A stretch of DNA of 64,000 bases, taken from assembly GCA_019454165.1 (NCBI GenBank), contig CP075367.1, forward strand, positions 1,652,805-1,716,804, written 5' to 3'. The position numbers were made by a program, and so were the translations under genes. This DNA comes from Anaerolineales bacterium. Its GTDB lineage: Bacteria; Chloroflexota; Anaerolineae; Anaerolineales; UBA11579. Below, piece after piece: positions 41,818 to 50,348 of this stretch. Under the pieces are notes generated by a model. The model made no database searches, had not been told where the DNA came from, and saw nothing but the letters and a program-made list of their open reading frames with translations. How positions within the stretch are numbered: the first letter of the stretch is position 1; every line of letters starts with the position of its first letter.

Positions 41818-42348
41818 TCAGTCCAGCCTTCCCTTGTCTCGCAGCGCACGCATCATCGTGACCACGGGGTATTCGGCCTGGTCTTTGTAGGTTTTGTAGC
41901 GGGCGGCCGAGAACATCGGCTCCGCCTCGCTGCTCTCGTTCTTGAGCACGGCGCTGGCCGGGAAGACCCACCACCACAGCGGCTGCTTATCTGCGAACGT
42001 GACGATGGCGGCTTGCACGGCAGCCTGCGGCGAGCCAGCCTGCACCTGCCCCACCTGGCGGCACTGCGCCTGCTGGCTGAACTTGGCGAAGACGTAATAG
42101 TCGCTCAGCCCGCTGGCTGCCTGGCTGGCAGGCTCCGCCTTGGCCAGCTCTTCCTGGGTCTGCGTGAAGATCGCATCCGCCGGCACGACCCACAGCGCCA
42201 CGGCTTCCGGCCGGCGCACGAACACATCGCGCGCGTTCAGCATGGCCAGCTCGGCATCCGGCGCGTGCACCGTGCCGTTGTGGACTACGGGCTGGTCAGG
42301 ACCTTCCTGCTGGAAGACCATGAAACGGGGCCATTGAGTATCAGACAT
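41818..42348 (-). CDS. paaB: Phenylacetyl-CoA epoxidase subunit PaaB, tandem duplicated form
   Basis: 176 residues, about twice the usual 95. The first PaaB unit (about 5-68) has W-P-R-F-M-V-F, then L-N-A-R-D-V-F-V-R-R-P-E-A-V-A-L-W-V-V. The second (about 82-175) repeats the layout with Y-Y-V-F-A-K-F, A-A-V-Q-A-A and W-W-W-V-F-P-A-S. PaaB bridges the PaaAC dimers in the epoxidase complex. A fused pair could change that stoichiometry. No SD is visible before the ATG. Lies between paaA and paaC on the same strand. Confidence 0.88.
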   Translation of the reverse strand: MSDTQWPRFMVFQQEGPDQPVVHNGTVHAPDAELAMLNARDVFVRRPEAVALWVVPADAIFTQTQEELAKAEPASQAASGLSDYYVFAKFSQQAQCRQVGQVQAGSPQAAVQAAIVTFADKQPLWWWVFPASAVLKNESSEAEPMFSAARYKTYKDQAEYPVVTMMRALRDKGRLD

Positions 42349-42434
42349 AGCAAACTAGAAAAGCAAGTTAGAAGTCGGAAGGCAGAATGCGGAAGTAAAA
42401 GCTACACACTTCACAGTTCTGACTTCTGCATTCA

Positions 42435-43403
42435 TCATTGGTTTTGATTTTTTACAGCGTAGGCTGCCGCGGCTTCGCGCACCCAGTGGCCGTCGGCGTG
42501 CGCCTGGCGGCGGGCGGCCATGCGCTCGGCGTTGGCCGGGCCGTTGCCCTTGAGCACCGCCCAGAACTCGTCCCAGTCGATCGCGCCGGTGCGCCAGTTG
42601 CCGGTAGCCTCGTCGTAGTGCAGGTCCGGGTCGGGCAGCACGATGCCGCAGGCCTGCAGGTCGGGCACCAGCTGGTTGATGAAGTCCTGGCGCAGCTCAT
42701 CGTTGGTGCGGGTCTTGATACCCCAACGGATAAGTACTCCGCTGTTGGGGCTGTCGGCGTCGTGCGGGCCGAACATCATCAGCGTGGGCCACCACCAGCG
42801 CGTGATGGCGTCTTGCACCATGGCGCGCTGGGTGGGTGTGCCCTGTGAGTACAGGATGATCATTTCCTGGCCCTGCTTGCGGTGGAAGTTCTCTTCCATA
42901 CAAATGCGCACCATGGCCCGCGAATACGGGCCATAAGAGCAGCGCGCCAGCATGGTCTGGTTGAGGATGGCGGCGCCATCCACCAACCAGCCGATGGCGC
43001 CGTTATCGGCCCAGGTGGTGGTGTGATAGTTGAAGATGCTGGAGTACTTGGCTTTGCCGTCCAGCAGCGCGTCGAGCATTTCCTCACGCGTGGCGCCAAG
43101 CGTCTCGGCGGCGTGGTACAGGTATTGCCCGTGGCCGGCCTCGTCTTGCACCTTGGCCAGCAGGATCAGCTTGCGGCGCAGCGAGGGCGCCTTGGTGATC
43201 CACGCGCCTTCGGGCAGCATGCCCACGACTTCGCTGTGGGCATGCTGGCTGATCATGCGGATGAGCTGGCGGCGGTACTCAGCCGGCATCCAGTCGCCCG
43301 GCTCGATCTTCTCGCCGCGCGCGATCCGCGCTTCAAAATCCGCCAGCTTCTGCGGATCTTCGTTGAGTTGGATGGCAATTTGCTCTACGTCTGCGCCGTA
43401 CAT
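42435..43403 (-). CDS. paaA: Phenylacetyl-CoA epoxidase catalytic subunit PaaA
   Basis: 322 residues. It carries the di-iron centre that epoxidises the ring of phenylacetyl-CoA. The sequence [12 protein letters not shown] near 38, [14 protein letters not shown] near 53, K-V-Q-D-E-A-G-H-G near 84 and E-N-F-H-R-K-Q near 170 agrees almost residue for residue with E. coli PaaA, including the Glu and His iron ligands. AAGGAA precedes the ATG. First gene of paaABCD; no paaE reductase is seen. Confidence 0.97.
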   Translation of the reverse strand: MYGADVEQIAIQLNEDPQKLADFEARIARGEKIEPGDWMPAEYRRQLIRMISQHAHSEVVGMLPEGAWITKAPSLRRKLILLAKVQDEAGHGQYLYHAAETLGATREEMLDALLDGKAKYSSIFNYHTTTWADNGAIGWLVDGAAILNQTMLARCSYGPYSRAMVRICMEENFHRKQGQEMIILYSQGTPTQRAMVQDAITRWWWPTLMMFGPHDADSPNSGVLIRWGIKTRTNDELRQDFINQLVPDLQACGIVLPDPDLHYDEATGNWRTGAIDWDEFWAVLKGNGPANAERMAARRQAHADGHWVREAAAAYAVKNQNQ

Positions 43404-43439
43404 CGCTTGTTCCTTGCTGTAGCCATTGTATCAAGGCAA

Positions 43440-43545
43440 GTGATAAGTGAACTGTGAGCAGTGATTAGGAAAGCGACTAGAGATTAGAGATTCCTGCTCA
43501 CCAGTCACTGTTGACCCATCACTGCTCCCTATTCACTGCTCACTG
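43440..43545. repeat. Degenerate repeats of the GTGAGCAGTGATT family
   Basis: Multiple GTGA(A/G)C(A/T)GTGA units and CACTGCTC mirrors lie between paaA and the aldehyde dehydrogenase, touching the latter's stop. Confidence 0.55.
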
Positions 43546-45039
43546 AGTATTCACCCAGACTGTCTTGACCTGCGTATACAGGTCAATCGCTTCCTTGCCC
43601 ATCTCACGGCCAAAGCCAGACATCTTGTAACCGCCGAACGGCGCGGCCGGGTCGATCATGCCGTAGCCGTTGATCCACACGGTGCCGGCTTGCACGGCGT
43701 GGGCGTAGCGGTGGGCTTTGCCGATGTCACGCGTCCACACGCCCGCCGCCAGCCCAAACTGGGTGGCATTCGAGCGAGCGATCAACTCGTCCTCATCATC
43801 GAAAGCCGTGACCGCCGCCACCGGGCCGAAGATCTCCTCCTGCACCAAACGCAGCGAGTCGTCCGAATAGCTGAACACGGTCGGCTTCAAGAAATAGCCA
43901 TCCTTCAGGCCGTCACCCAGGCGCTCGCCGCCGGTGAGGATCTCGGCGCCGGCCTGCTTGCCTTCTTCGATATAGCCCGAGACGCGCTCGAGCTGCTCGG
44001 CGCTGATCAGCGGGCCAACATGCACCTTCTCGGCGAAACCGTGGTCCACCACCATCTTGCCGACGTTGGCAGTCAGCCCTTCCAGCACCTGGTCGTACAC
44101 GCTGCGCTCGACGAACAGGCGCGTGCCGGCCACACACTCCTGGCCGGCCGTGCTAAACACAGCCCACTGCGCGCCGCGGATCGCAGCGTTCATGTCGGCG
44201 TCCGCAAAGATGACGTTGGGCGACTTGCCGCCCAACTCCAGGCTGACGCGCTTGAGGTTGCTCTTGGCCGCGGCCTCCATGATGCGAGCGCCGACCGAGG
44301 TCGAGCCGGTGAAGGCCAGCTTGGCGATGTGGGCGTGCTCGGCCATGGCCGCGCCGGTGGGCAGGCCCGGCCCGGTGAGCACGTTGAGTACGCCGGGCGG
44401 GAAGCCGGCTTCACGGGCCAGCTCGGCCAGGTACAGCGCGGTCAGCGGGGTCTGCTCGGCCGGCTTGAGGATCAGGGTGTTGCCGGCGGCCAGCGCCGGA
44501 CCCAGTTTCCAGATCGCCATGAGCAGCGGGAAGTTCCACGGGATGATGGCGCCGACGACGCCCAGCGGCTCGCGGCGGGTATAGACAAATTGGTCGGCGA
44601 AGGTGACCGGTACGGTGCTGCCTTCGATCTTGTCAGCCCAGCCGGCCTGGTAGCGCAGATGTTTGGTGACGTACGGCAGGTCGCCACGCCGGGCGACGCG
44701 GATGGGCTTGCCATTGTCGAGCGTCTCGAGCTCGGCCAGCACGTCAGCATGCTGGTCGATCAGGTCGGCCAGCTTGAACAGCAGCGCGCCGCGCTCGGCG
44801 GCGATCATGCCCGCCCAGGCCGGGAACGCCGCCTGGGCCGCCGCCACGGCGGCGTCCACATCGGCGGCGTTGGCCAGGGCCACCTCGGCCAGCACGGCGG
44901 CATTGGCCGGGTTGCGCGTGGCAAAGGTCTCGCCAGACTGCGCGGCTACCCATTCGTTATTGATGAAGAGCTTCTTGGGAGAATCTTCGAGAAATTTGAG
45001 GGTTGCAGGTTGGAAGGGATACTCGGGAAGGTTTGCCAT
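43540..45039 (-). CDS. NAD(P)-dependent aldehyde dehydrogenase
   Basis: 499 residues, class I/II ALDH. N-W-nucleotide motif I-P-W-N-F-P-L near 167, L-K-P-A-E-Q-T near 190, general base Glu in L-E-L-G-G-K-S-P near 267, nucleophile Cys in G-Q-E-C-V near 301, and the closing [13 protein letters not shown]. Its position upstream of paaA suggests phenylacetaldehyde to phenylacetate, but this is inference. It has no MaoC domain, so it is not PaaZ. No SD is visible before ATG 45039, and a long palindrome lies 12 nt upstream. Confidence 0.9.
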   Translation of the reverse strand: MANLPEYPFQPATLKFLEDSPKKLFINNEWVAAQSGETFATRNPANAAVLAEVALANAADVDAAVAAAQAAFPAWAGMIAAERGALLFKLADLIDQHADVLAELETLDNGKPIRVARRGDLPYVTKHLRYQAGWADKIEGSTVPVTFADQFVYTRREPLGVVGAIIPWNFPLLMAIWKLGPALAAGNTLILKPAEQTPLTALYLAELAREAGFPPGVLNVLTGPGLPTGAAMAEHAHIAKLAFTGSTSVGARIMEAAAKSNLKRVSLELGGKSPNVIFADADMNAAIRGAQWAVFSTAGQECVAGTRLFVERSVYDQVLEGLTANVGKMVVDHGFAEKVHVGPLISAEQLERVSGYIEEGKQAGAEILTGGERLGDGLKDGYFLKPTVFSYSDDSLRLVQEEIFGPVAAVTAFDDEDELIARSNATQFGLAAGVWTRDIGKAHRYAHAVQAGTVWINGYGMIDPAAPFGGYKMSGFGREMGKEAIDLYTQVKTVWVNTQ

Positions 45040-45050
45040 GCAAGAATTTT

Positions 45051-45090
45051 AGTTGATTAACAGAGTAATCGATTACTCCGTTAATCAACT
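45051..45090. repeat. 40-bp near-perfect AT-rich palindrome
   Basis: Nineteen of 20 pairs match around the centre TAATCGATTA, starting AGTTGATTAA and ending TTAATCAACT. It overlaps the stop codon of the glycosyltransferase gene and lies just upstream of the ALDH start. Confidence 0.8.
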
Positions 45091-46642
45091 AATCCGTTCG
45101 ATCCCGCTCCCATACGTTGTAGCCATCGCCCGCCAGGGCAATCGTGTAGCCAGCTTCCATGAATGCGTGTAGAGCAGGAAACTCCCGCGTGGTGTCTTCC
45201 CCAGTAATCCAGGGCTTGTTGGTTTCGATCTGAATAATGAATTGGGGCGGGGCGGCTTCCAGCAGGCCCATGAATCGCTGCCGCCACGATTGGATGTAAG
45301 GCGAAGAGATGTTCTGATAAAAGATGACATCATAGACAACCGGTGTGGCGATCGGCGCCTTGGCGATCAGCATGGCGTGAACCGAGCCCCCGGTCCAGTC
45401 AAGCGGCTGGACCGTCTCGCCTTCCTGGAGGTTCGTTTGCAAAAAAGCGGCAATTTCATCCACGCGGCCGTTGTGAGGCGCGGGCATCTCCCACCCCAAC
45501 AGCTTGGACACAAACTCGGTTGGTGGGCGAAGCAACACGGGAACCAGCAGCCACAACACCACCAGCGGGGCTAAGGACTTCCACCAGCGTGCGGGCTGCG
45601 GCTGCTCGACGAAACACAAGGCCGCGATCTGGGCCACAAAGTACATATAGATGAACCAGTGATACGGAAAGAACTTAGCCGCTAGCAGCGTATAGATGCT
45701 GTAACACCAGGCAAGACAGATCAACAACCAGACCCGCCGTTTCGTAGAAGCGCTCACCTGACTGGTGAGAGCGAACCACACTCCAATGAACATAGGCACC
45801 AGCCAGAGTGTGAATATGCCCGTTACGTATCCAGACAACAAATACTTTCTAAACACTGGGCCGGTCACGATCTGCAGATCCGTGGTGATCGTGGTGATGT
45901 ACAGATTGAGCGGCCACCAATTCTGGGCCATCTCGATAAAGCTCGGCAGCGCGCCTGCCTTCCACAAGTAAATAACGGTGATGCCGATCGGGATCGCGAA
46001 GCCCACAGCCGTGGCCACACCCATTTGCAAGAAGCGTTTGCGCTCCAAGCCCTCCCCACGCCACAACTCCCAAGCCTGGAACGCGAGCAAGAAGGGCATG
46101 GCCAGGGCGGCTTGCGGTTTGATCGTGGCCGCGAACCCAAACAAAAATCCAATGAGCAGGTACTTGCCTGTAAAGTGCCGGTCAGGTACGCGAACGGCGG
46201 CTACTAACGCCCCCAGCAGTGGCAGCAAGATCAGGAACTCGCGCTGGAAGCTCATGACCTGGCCGTAGCTCAGATAAAGCATGACCCCGAACAAAGCACC
46301 GGCCCAGGCAACTTTCTTGCCGAAGTCACGCATCCACACCCAAGTGAGCGCGGCAATGGCCGCCAGATACAGTAGGTCAGCGATCCTGAAACCCAGATCG
46401 GTATAGCCGGATGCCCGCCCCACCAGCGCATAGATCAAGTAGGTGCCGGGCAAATTGACGTCGAGCAGATCCCGGTAAGGAACGTAGCCAAATTTGTCGA
46501 TCATGAGGGATATGTACATCACGATCGGCGAGTCGTGCAGCATACGCCACTGCAAAGACGAACCAGCCAGCACGATCACATAGATCGTGAGCAACACGAA
46601 TGTATCGACGAGCAGGATGTTTCTAAGTTTGGGCAGCGTCAT
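45089..46642 (-). CDS. GT-C (PMT/ArnT-like) membrane glycosyltransferase
   Basis: 517 residues with about ten membrane helices. After helix 1 comes H-D-S-P-I-V-M-Y with the acidic GT-C loop, then Y-R-D-L-L-D-V-N-L-P-G-T-Y. Such enzymes use polyprenyl-phosphate sugars to glycosylate proteins or lipids on the outer face of the membrane. The last 110 residues are soluble. The acceptor is unknown. TATAGA at 46654-46649 ends 6 nt before ATG 46642 with no SD: probably leaderless. Interrupts the catabolic gene set. Confidence 0.83.
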   Translation of the reverse strand: MTLPKLRNILLVDTFVLLTIYVIVLAGSSLQWRMLHDSPIVMYISLMIDKFGYVPYRDLLDVNLPGTYLIYALVGRASGYTDLGFRIADLLYLAAIAALTWVWMRDFGKKVAWAGALFGVMLYLSYGQVMSFQREFLILLPLLGALVAAVRVPDRHFTGKYLLIGFLFGFAATIKPQAALAMPFLLAFQAWELWRGEGLERKRFLQMGVATAVGFAIPIGITVIYLWKAGALPSFIEMAQNWWPLNLYITTITTDLQIVTGPVFRKYLLSGYVTGIFTLWLVPMFIGVWFALTSQVSASTKRRVWLLICLAWCYSIYTLLAAKFFPYHWFIYMYFVAQIAALCFVEQPQPARWWKSLAPLVVLWLLVPVLLRPPTEFVSKLLGWEMPAPHNGRVDEIAAFLQTNLQEGETVQPLDWTGGSVHAMLIAKAPIATPVVYDVIFYQNISSPYIQSWRQRFMGLLEAAPPQFIIQIETNKPWITGEDTTREFPALHAFMEAGYTIALAGDGYNVWERDRTD

Positions 46643-46691
46643 GCTGTTTCTATAGAGTCACTGCCTGGCGCAGCACTGAAGGGATGCTGGG

Positions 46692-47579
46692 CTAGTCTTG
46701 CTTCGGCATTTCGCCGCCCAGCCATTCGGGCGCATCATCCTCGGCCCAGCGGCGGCGGATCTCGTCATAGTCTGGCTTGCGCTTCTGCTCGAAGGCCTGC
46801 ACACCCTCCCAGGTCTCCGGGCTGGTGTTGTGCACCGCCAGCCAATCACGCCCGTGGCCGATGGTGGAGTGCCAGCTCAGATCACGCCAGAAGTTGAGCT
46901 GCTGCTTGGCATAACGGGTCTTCTCGGGGAACTTGGCCTTGAGCTTCTCCACGATCTCGTCCACCTTGGCATCCAGCTGCGCCCGCGGCACGGCCCAGTT
47001 CACCAGGCCCCACTCCTCCGCCTTGGCAGCCGGGATCTCTTCATTCAGGAAGAGGATCTCGCGCGCCCGGCGCTCGCCCACAATGAGCGGCAGGAACTGC
47101 GTAGCGCCGGCCAGCGGCACGCTGCCGTGACTGGTGCCCACATGGCGAATATAGATGTCATCGGCCGCCACAGCCAGATCGCAGCTCATGTTGAATTCGT
47201 TGCCGCCGCCCACCACGATGCCGTTCAGGCGCGCCACCGCCGGCTTGCCCAGGTTGCGCAGGCGCTCGTGCGCCTCGATGAAGTCACCCATCCACTTCCA
47301 ATAGTCGCGCGGGCGCTGCAGGAACTGTTTCTGCTCGTCCAGGTCGGCCCCGGTGCAAAAAGCGCGCTCGCCCGTGCCGGTCAGTACCAGCACCGCCACC
47401 GAGTCGTCCCAGCTGGCATCCTTGAAGGCGGCATTGAGCTCGGTCAGCGTCTGGTGATTGACCGCGTTCAGCACCTGCGGCCGGTTGAAGGTCACCGTGG
47501 CGCGGCCATCCTTCTTTTCATACTGGATGGCGTGGAAATCAAAGTCTTTTGAGGGGGTACCAGTGAATTTTCGAGACAC
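46692..47579 (-). CDS. Enoyl-CoA hydratase/isomerase (crotonase) family protein
   Basis: 295 residues. Crotonase motifs: C-T-G-A-D-L-D near 74 (oxyanion loop), G-I-V-V-G-G-G-N-E-F near 120 and G-S-V-P-L-A-G-A-T-Q-F-L-P near 152. V-G-E-R-R-A-R-E-I-L-F-L and the overall length recall the MenB-like or PaaG-type branch. It may serve the phenylacetate route (ring isomerisation) or another CoA pathway; the specific reaction cannot be assigned. GTG 47579 is the start, with CGGAG 6 nt upstream. A 29-residue acidic tail is unusual. Confidence 0.82.
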   Translation of the reverse strand: MSRKFTGTPSKDFDFHAIQYEKKDGRATVTFNRPQVLNAVNHQTLTELNAAFKDASWDDSVAVLVLTGTGERAFCTGADLDEQKQFLQRPRDYWKWMGDFIEAHERLRNLGKPAVARLNGIVVGGGNEFNMSCDLAVAADDIYIRHVGTSHGSVPLAGATQFLPLIVGERRAREILFLNEEIPAAKAEEWGLVNWAVPRAQLDAKVDEIVEKLKAKFPEKTRYAKQQLNFWRDLSWHSTIGHGRDWLAVHNTSPETWEGVQAFEQKRKPDYDEIRRRWAEDDAPEWLGGEMPKQD

Positions 47580-47666
47580 GGCAGGCTCCGATCAATAATG
47601 ATTGTACACGCCAACCCGTTTCACCATACAATCAACCAATCCGGCAGTGAAAGAAAGGCAGACCAC

Positions 47667-48125
47667 ATGAACACGCTGCGCAATCTGGGTATTCTCATCC
47701 TCGTGAATGGGTTCATCGCCCTCATGGTGGCGATGACATTATGGTTCGGCTGGCGCAGCGTGCGCCTGACCACCCAGGGCGAGAGCACGATCGGGCACGT
47801 GGTGGAGCTGGAAGAATCCACCGACGGCGAGGGAAGTTGCTGTGTGTACTCGCCCATCATCGAGTTCACCGCCCCCAACGGGCGCCCGGTGCGCTTTGAA
47901 GGCGGCAACGCTAGCAGCCCGCCGGCCTACCGCATCGGCCAGGAAGTGGAAGTGCTTTACAATCCGCAAGACCATCAGGACGCCTCGATCAATTCGTTTT
48001 ATGAGTTGTGGCTCGTCCCGGCCATCCTGGCCCCGGTGGATGTAATATTGTTCGTGGTGCTCAATTGGGTAGCCATTGCGAACATGCGCCGCGGTCAAAG
48101 TGCATTCGAAGGTAGCGAGGAATAG
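47667..48125 (+). CDS. DUF3592 membrane protein
   Basis: 152 residues from ATG 47667 (AAAGG upstream). Two hydrophobic helices (about 8-30 and 120-140) flank a beta-rich domain facing outward: C-C-V-Y-S-P-I-I-E-F, R-F-E-G-G-N-A-S-S-P-P-A-Y-R-I-G-Q-E-V-E-V-L-Y-N-P near 60-100, typical of DUF3592. Function is unknown. Four nt separate it from the following DinB/ClbS-like gene, so the two are probably cotranscribed. Confidence 0.82.
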   Translation: MNTLRNLGILILVNGFIALMVAMTLWFGWRSVRLTTQGESTIGHVVELEESTDGEGSCCVYSPIIEFTAPNGRPVRFEGGNASSPPAYRIGQEVEVLYNPQDHQDASINSFYELWLVPAILAPVDVILFVVLNWVAIANMRRGQSAFEGSEE

Positions 48126-48129
48126 ACCA

Positions 48130-48645
48130 ATGAGCGAAGAGATTCAATTTAGTAAGCAGGAATTGTTGCAGCACATGCAGGCAGGCTGGGAACGCCTGCA
48201 AGCCTTCGTAGCCGAATACAGCGATGAGCAGCTCACCGGGCCGACGGATGCCGCCGGCTGGACCGCCAAGGATCACCTGATGCACCTGTCTGTATGGGCG
48301 GGCAGCATGGTGGCCGTGCTCAACAGCCAACCGCGCCGCGACTACATGGAGATCAGCCGCGAGGACTGGGTCACTCTGGCCGAAACCTACGACGTGGTCA
48401 ACGGCATCCTGCAGCAGCGCTATAAGGATCTGCCGCTGGCCGAGGTGCACAAAGCGGTGGAGGAGAAGCATAACGAGCTCGTAGCGCGGGTCGAAGCCAT
48501 GACCGAGGAAGAGCTGCAGCTGCCCTACAACCATTACCAGCCCAACAGCAAATCCACCACGCCGATCTTTGAGTACATCAGTGGCAACAGCTTCGGCCAC
48601 TATGACGAGCACATCCCCTGGATGCGTACGCTAATACAACAGTAG
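48130..48645 (+). CDS. DinB/ClbS-like four-helix protein
   Basis: 171 residues. G-W-T-A-K-D-H-L-M-H-L-S-V-W near 43-56 and the terminal G-N-S-F-G-H-Y-D-E-H match ClbS/DfsB-type members of the DinB superfamily, some of which protect against genotoxins. The His pattern is only partly conserved, so activity is uncertain. The stop codon lies inside a CAACAGTAG/CTACTGTTG hairpin (48638-48659). It is coupled to the DUF3592 gene. Confidence 0.75.
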   Translation: MSEEIQFSKQELLQHMQAGWERLQAFVAEYSDEQLTGPTDAAGWTAKDHLMHLSVWAGSMVAVLNSQPRRDYMEISREDWVTLAETYDVVNGILQQRYKDLPLAEVHKAVEEKHNELVARVEAMTEEELQLPYNHYQPNSKSTTPIFEYISGNSFGHYDEHIPWMRTLIQQ

Positions 48646-48669
48646 CTTTGCTACTGTTGTATAGCGTTT

Positions 48670-48699
48670 AAAGCCGCCCAATCTCGGGCGGCTTTTTTT
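48670..48699 (+). terminator. Intrinsic terminator
   Basis: AAAGCCGCCC-AATCTC-GGGCGGCTTT stem followed by TTTTG. Confidence 0.92.
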
Positions 48700-48717
48700 G
48701 TTGGCCGAGCGCGGGTT

Positions 48718-48723
48718 TATAAT
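48718..48723 (+). promoter_or_regulatory. -10 hexamer of the MFS gene at 48754
   Basis: Perfect TATAAT 30 nt before the start; this gene therefore has a short leader. Confidence 0.5.
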
Positions 48724-48753
48724 CCCGCGACTCTCCCTCCAGACTGGATACTT

Positions 48754-49923
48754 ATGCGTTCAAGAAACGTCTTTGTTCTTGCCCTGCTACAAGCCATCGG
48801 CATGTGCGGCGGGTCCATCGTTGTGCTGCTGACCGGCATCATCGGCGAAGGGATCGCCCCTGCGCCCCAACTGGCCACCCTGCCCAACTCGCTGGGCGTG
48901 GTCAGCACCGCCTTATTCAGCATTCCGGCCGCGCTGCTGATGCGCCGCATTGGCCGCAAAGCCGGCTTCATGCTCTCGCTGCTGGTCGCTCTCGCCGGCG
49001 CGGCACTGGCCGCCCTGGCTGTCAGCCGCGGCGATTTCATATTGCTGTGCGCGGCGGTGTTCCTGATGGGACAGCACAGCGCCTTCGTGCTCCAGTACCG
49101 CTTTGCCGCCACGGAGAGCGTGCCGGCCGCACTCTCAGGCCGGGCCGTCTCGCTGGTGCTGGTCGGCGGCATCCTGGCCGGCATCCTGGGGCCGGAGATT
49201 GCCAAACGCGCCCAGGATGCGCTGCCGGTGCTGTACGCCGGCTCGTTCGCTGCCCTGGCCGGGCTCTACGTGCTCGGCCTACTGCTGGTGTTGCTGTATC
49301 GCAACACCAGCGCCCACGCCGACGAGGACGCCGCGGACGCCCAGCAGCCGGAACGGCCGCTGGGCGAGATCGCCCGCCAGCCGAGCTACCAGGTGGCCGT
49401 GCTGGCTGGGGTGGCCAGCTATGGGCTGATGGTATTCATCATGACCGCCACGCCCGTGCACATGCACGGGCATGGCTTCAGCCTGGATGACACCGCCTTC
49501 GTGATCCAAAGCCACATCATCGCCATGTACCTGCCCTCGCTCTTCAGTGGCTTCCTGATCGAGAAGTTCGGTGCGCTGCGCATCATGCTGGCCGGCGTGC
49601 TGCTTATGCTGTTCTGCAATGTGACCGGCTTGTTCAGCGTGGAACTGCCCGGCTACTGGACCGCCCTGGTGCTGCTGGGCCTGGGCTGGAACCTGCTCTT
49701 CGTTGGCGGCACCGTGCTGCTCACCTCGACCTATCGTCCGTCCGAGCGTTTCAAGACCCAGGCCAGCAACGACTTCACCATCTTTGCGGTGCAGGCGTTG
49801 TCCTCGTTCTCGGCGGGGTCGCTGCTGCACGGCGCGGGCTGGCAAGTAATGAACTGGCTTGGCCTCGGCATTATGTTGGTGACGGGTGCAATGATCCTGG
49901 CCCGGCGGAAGGCGCTCGCGTAG
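48754..49923 (+). CDS. MFS transporter
   Basis: 389 residues with about twelve membrane helices, short for MFS. The loop-2 motif is R-R-I-G-R-K-A-G-F near 66, and a central charged stretch D-E-D-A-A-D-A-Q-Q lies near 190. The late R-P-S-E-R-F-K-T-Q-A-S-N-D near 328 is characteristic of the YnfM/YitZ-like subset without known substrate. ATG 48754 has no clear SD. The 3' end abuts a dispersed repeat. Confidence 0.85.
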   Translation: MRSRNVFVLALLQAIGMCGGSIVVLLTGIIGEGIAPAPQLATLPNSLGVVSTALFSIPAALLMRRIGRKAGFMLSLLVALAGAALAALAVSRGDFILLCAAVFLMGQHSAFVLQYRFAATESVPAALSGRAVSLVLVGGILAGILGPEIAKRAQDALPVLYAGSFAALAGLYVLGLLLVLLYRNTSAHADEDAADAQQPERPLGEIARQPSYQVAVLAGVASYGLMVFIMTATPVHMHGHGFSLDDTAFVIQSHIIAMYLPSLFSGFLIEKFGALRIMLAGVLLMLFCNVTGLFSVELPGYWTALVLLGLGWNLLFVGGTVLLTSTYRPSERFKTQASNDFTIFAVQALSSFSAGSLLHGAGWQVMNWLGLGIMLVTGAMILARRKALA

Positions 49924-49924
49924 T

Positions 49925-50001
49925 CCCTCACCCCCGTCCCCTCTCCCAATGGGAGAGGGGAGCCATAAGTCAAGTGAGTTTCTAAGTTTTCGGGGTGAGG
50001 G
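49925..50001. repeat. CCCTCACCCC-type palindromic repeat, second copy
   Basis: 77 bp with the same borders as 30207-30285. It overlaps the last codons of the DUF559 gene, so the repeat supplies that gene's C-terminus and stop. Confidence 0.8.
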
Positions 50002-50347
50002 TTTCACAGGCAGCAAATATTGCTTCTTTTACACCTTCGAGATTCGCAAACACATCCTCATTATGAAAACGAATCACTTTGAAGCCCAATGCACTAAGAT
50101 CTTTCTCGCGGACGGCATCGTAATCCTGCTGAGACTTATGAATATCGCCATCAATCTCAACAATGAGCATCAAATCCAAACAAACGAAATCAACGATATA
50201 CCCATTAATGGGCTGCTGTCGCCTAAATTTGTAACCGCCTAACGCTCGGTTCTTTATTGCCCGCCAAAGCCATGCCTCAGCCGTAGTCGGCTGCCTTCTA
50301 AAGGCTCTAGCCCGCTCAGTTAGAAGTCTTGGTACTCGGAACTTCAC
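49982..50347 (-). CDS. DUF559 endonuclease-fold protein
   Basis: 121 residues. R-R-Q-P-T-T-A-E-A-W-L-W near 18, F-R-R-Q-Q-P-I-N-G-Y-I-V-D-F-V-C near 41, L-I-V-E-I-D-G-D-I-H near 61 and G-F-K-V-I-R-F-H-N-E-D-V near 87 are the DUF559/Vsr-like nuclease-fold motifs with E-x-D and Gln. These small proteins are scattered widely and may be mobile. GTG 50347 is one base after the paaH stop. Its 3' end is inside a dispersed repeat, suggesting the repeat landed there. Confidence 0.85.
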   Translation of the reverse strand: MKFRVPRLLTERARAFRRQPTTAEAWLWRAIKNRALGGYKFRRQQPINGYIVDFVCLDLMLIVEIDGDIHKSQQDYDAVREKDLSALGFKVIRFHNEDVFANLEGVKEAIFAACETLTPKT

Positions 50348-50348
50348 A

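Noticed and set aside
43540..45039. PaaZ for the aldehyde dehydrogenase in the phenylacetate region
   Set aside because: PaaZ carries a C-terminal MaoC-like hydratase domain; this protein is a plain 499-residue ALDH.
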